NCBI GenBank assembly: GCA_030430345.1
Contig: JAUIFT010000153.1
Location: forward strand, 1-6,683
Reading direction: 5' to 3'
DNA length: 6,683 bases
DNA from: Calditrichia bacterium
GTDB lineage: Bacteria; Calditrichota; Calditrichia; RBG-13-44-9; J042
Shown here: positions 5,929 to 6,683 of the stretch, piece by piece
Layout of the letters: each line of letters opens with the position of its first letter
How positions within the stretch are numbered: position 1 is the stretch's first letter
Notes under the pieces: generated by a model
What the model was told of the DNA's origin: nothing
Databases searched by the model: none
Seen by the model: the letters and a program-made list of their open reading frames with translations, nothing else
Made by a program: the position numbers and the translations under genes

Positions 5929-6683
5929 TTAGTAGGGTAAGGGAATCAGTCCGTTAATATATTCTTCCAGATTGGTATAGCCATCACCGTCATCGTCCAG
6001 GTTGCCATCAAGTGGATTTTGGGCATTCAGGCCGCGTAAATCCTCCCACTCGTCCGGCATTCCATCGTTGTCGCTATCCATGGGTGGCTTTGCGCTGCGT
6101 AAAATCGGCCAGCCGCCCACTTCATACTGGGAGTCGATAATCTTCCCGGTGTTATTGCGAACATCGCTAACGATCCGGTGATCAACCGCATCACGAATCG
6201 GGTAGCTGCATCCGGCTTGCGCCAGCACCAATTCGTATGCTTCCAGGGGAGATTGCTGGGTGACGGGCGGGCAGGGAATCGGGGCATCCAGTTGTATAGA
6301 ACGTTGATTATTCTCAGTGCGCCAATAATGAACCGCCGCCCAGTTATTACGTGAGTGTTCACTGCTGCCAAAAATATAATTCTCGCTCAGGTAATATCCC
6401 GCATCATTCTTGTACTGCAGCAGCAACAGGCTGCTTCTGTGGGATCGGGTGGTAGACGGTCCGGATTTATAATAATTGCCGCAAAAGTTTACCCGAATTT
6501 TGGTCGGCACCGTCCGCTTGCCAGACATTCCCGGTCGATTCATATAATTATAAACGACATTATTGCGAAAATCATATACGGAAGTCGCGGTGGTATCCCA
6601 CTGGTTACCGGCAAACTTTGGATTGCGGCTGCGATGATGGGCGATAAGATTATGATGCATGGAGATGCCCCCACCGTCAAATC
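5929..6683 (-). CDS. Second secreted pectate-lyase-like protein, C-terminal part, cut by window end
   Basis: The frame is open to base 6683, so only the last 250 residues are present. The ATG at 6658-6660 is internal: the codons before it read FDGGGIS, and ISMHHN aligns with ISFHHN of the other lyase. Visible residues 9-23 (HHNLIAHHRSRNPKF) are the catalytic-region block shared with the lyase at 411-1820. YDFRNNVVYN, IRVNFCGNYYKSGP and the PPVTQQSPLEAYE segment also align along the whole length, with roughly half the residues identical by eye. The C-terminus carries DSDNDGMPDEWE (202-213) and DDDGDGYTN, a calcium-binding thrombospondin-3/dockerin-like repeat, and stops at IPLPY without the Ala/Pro extension of its paralogue. 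Its export signal is expected in the missing N-terminal part. It presumably cleaves an acidic polysaccharide outside the cytoplasm. The family is confident; the exact substrate is unknown. Confidence 0.88.
   Translation of the reverse strand, partial: FDGGGISMHHNLIAHHRSRNPKFAGNQWDTTATSVYDFRNNVVYNYMNRPGMSGKRTVPTKIRVNFCGNYYKSGPSTTRSHRSSLLLLQYKNDAGYYLSENYIFGSSEHSRNNWAAVHYWRTENNQRSIQLDAPIPCPPVTQQSPLEAYELVLAQAGCSYPIRDAVDHRIVSDVRNNTGKIIDSQYEVGGWPILRSAKPPMDSDNDGMPDEWEDLRGLNAQNPLDGNLDDDGDGYTNLEEYINGLIPLPY

Noticed and set aside
6658..6660. ATG as start of the second lyase
   Set aside because: The frame continues upstream and the flanking residues align with the interior of the complete paralogue, so this methionine is internal.
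1..6683. tRNA, rRNA, CRISPR array, insertion sequence or attachment site
   Set aside because: None was seen: no regularly spaced repeats, no transposase or integrase residues, no tRNA-like cloverleaf in the short intergenic gaps.

Overview
The window looks like a polysaccharide locus of a Gram-negative-type, possibly marine or sediment bacterium. Secreted beta-helix lyases with Asp-rich calcium repeats, bacterial sulfotransferases and a sulfatase are typical of the Bacteroidetes/FCB and PVC groups. No marker gene fixes the taxon, so this assignment is a guess. Base composition is mid-range and coding density is high. There are six protein genes and one further gene fragment, and no RNA gene, CRISPR array, transposase or integrase is visible.

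Layout, left to right. Bases 1-396 (+) hold the C-terminal end of a sulfatase-superfamily enzyme. It meets tail-to-tail a complete secreted pectate-lyase-like gene (411-1820, -). A 208-bp divergent intergenic region (1821-2028) follows, with a perfect TATAAT box and two consecutive imperfect hairpins. Next is a tight three-gene operon on the + strand: sulfotransferase 1 (2029-2949), a GT4 glycosyltransferase (2953-4038) and sulfotransferase 2 (4042 or 4072 to 4872). A third sulfotransferase of a different subfamily (4884-5801, -) converges on that operon. After a 127-bp gap with its own TATAAT box comes the C-terminal part of a second pectate-lyase paralogue (5929-6683, -), cut by the window end.

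Inferred joint role: the GT4 enzyme adds a sugar to a surface glycan, and the three sulfotransferases would sulfate that glycan (or a lipid/peptide partner) with PAPS in the cytoplasm. The exported lyases and the sulfatase could trim, release or recycle an acidic sulfated polysaccharide. The alternative is that the lyases and sulfatase belong to a separate catabolic set for foreign pectin-like or sulfated glycans. No SusC/D-like gene, flippase, polymerase or PAPS-synthesis gene is visible here to decide between the two.

The most unusual points are as follows. Sulfotransferase 2 has no ATG start, and a well-placed ribosome site precedes an ATC codon. The GT4 and sulfotransferase 2 genes share one reading frame interrupted by a single TAA. 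Sulfotransferase 1 lacks the usual 3'-phosphate-binding serine. Two lyase paralogues flank the sulfation genes.
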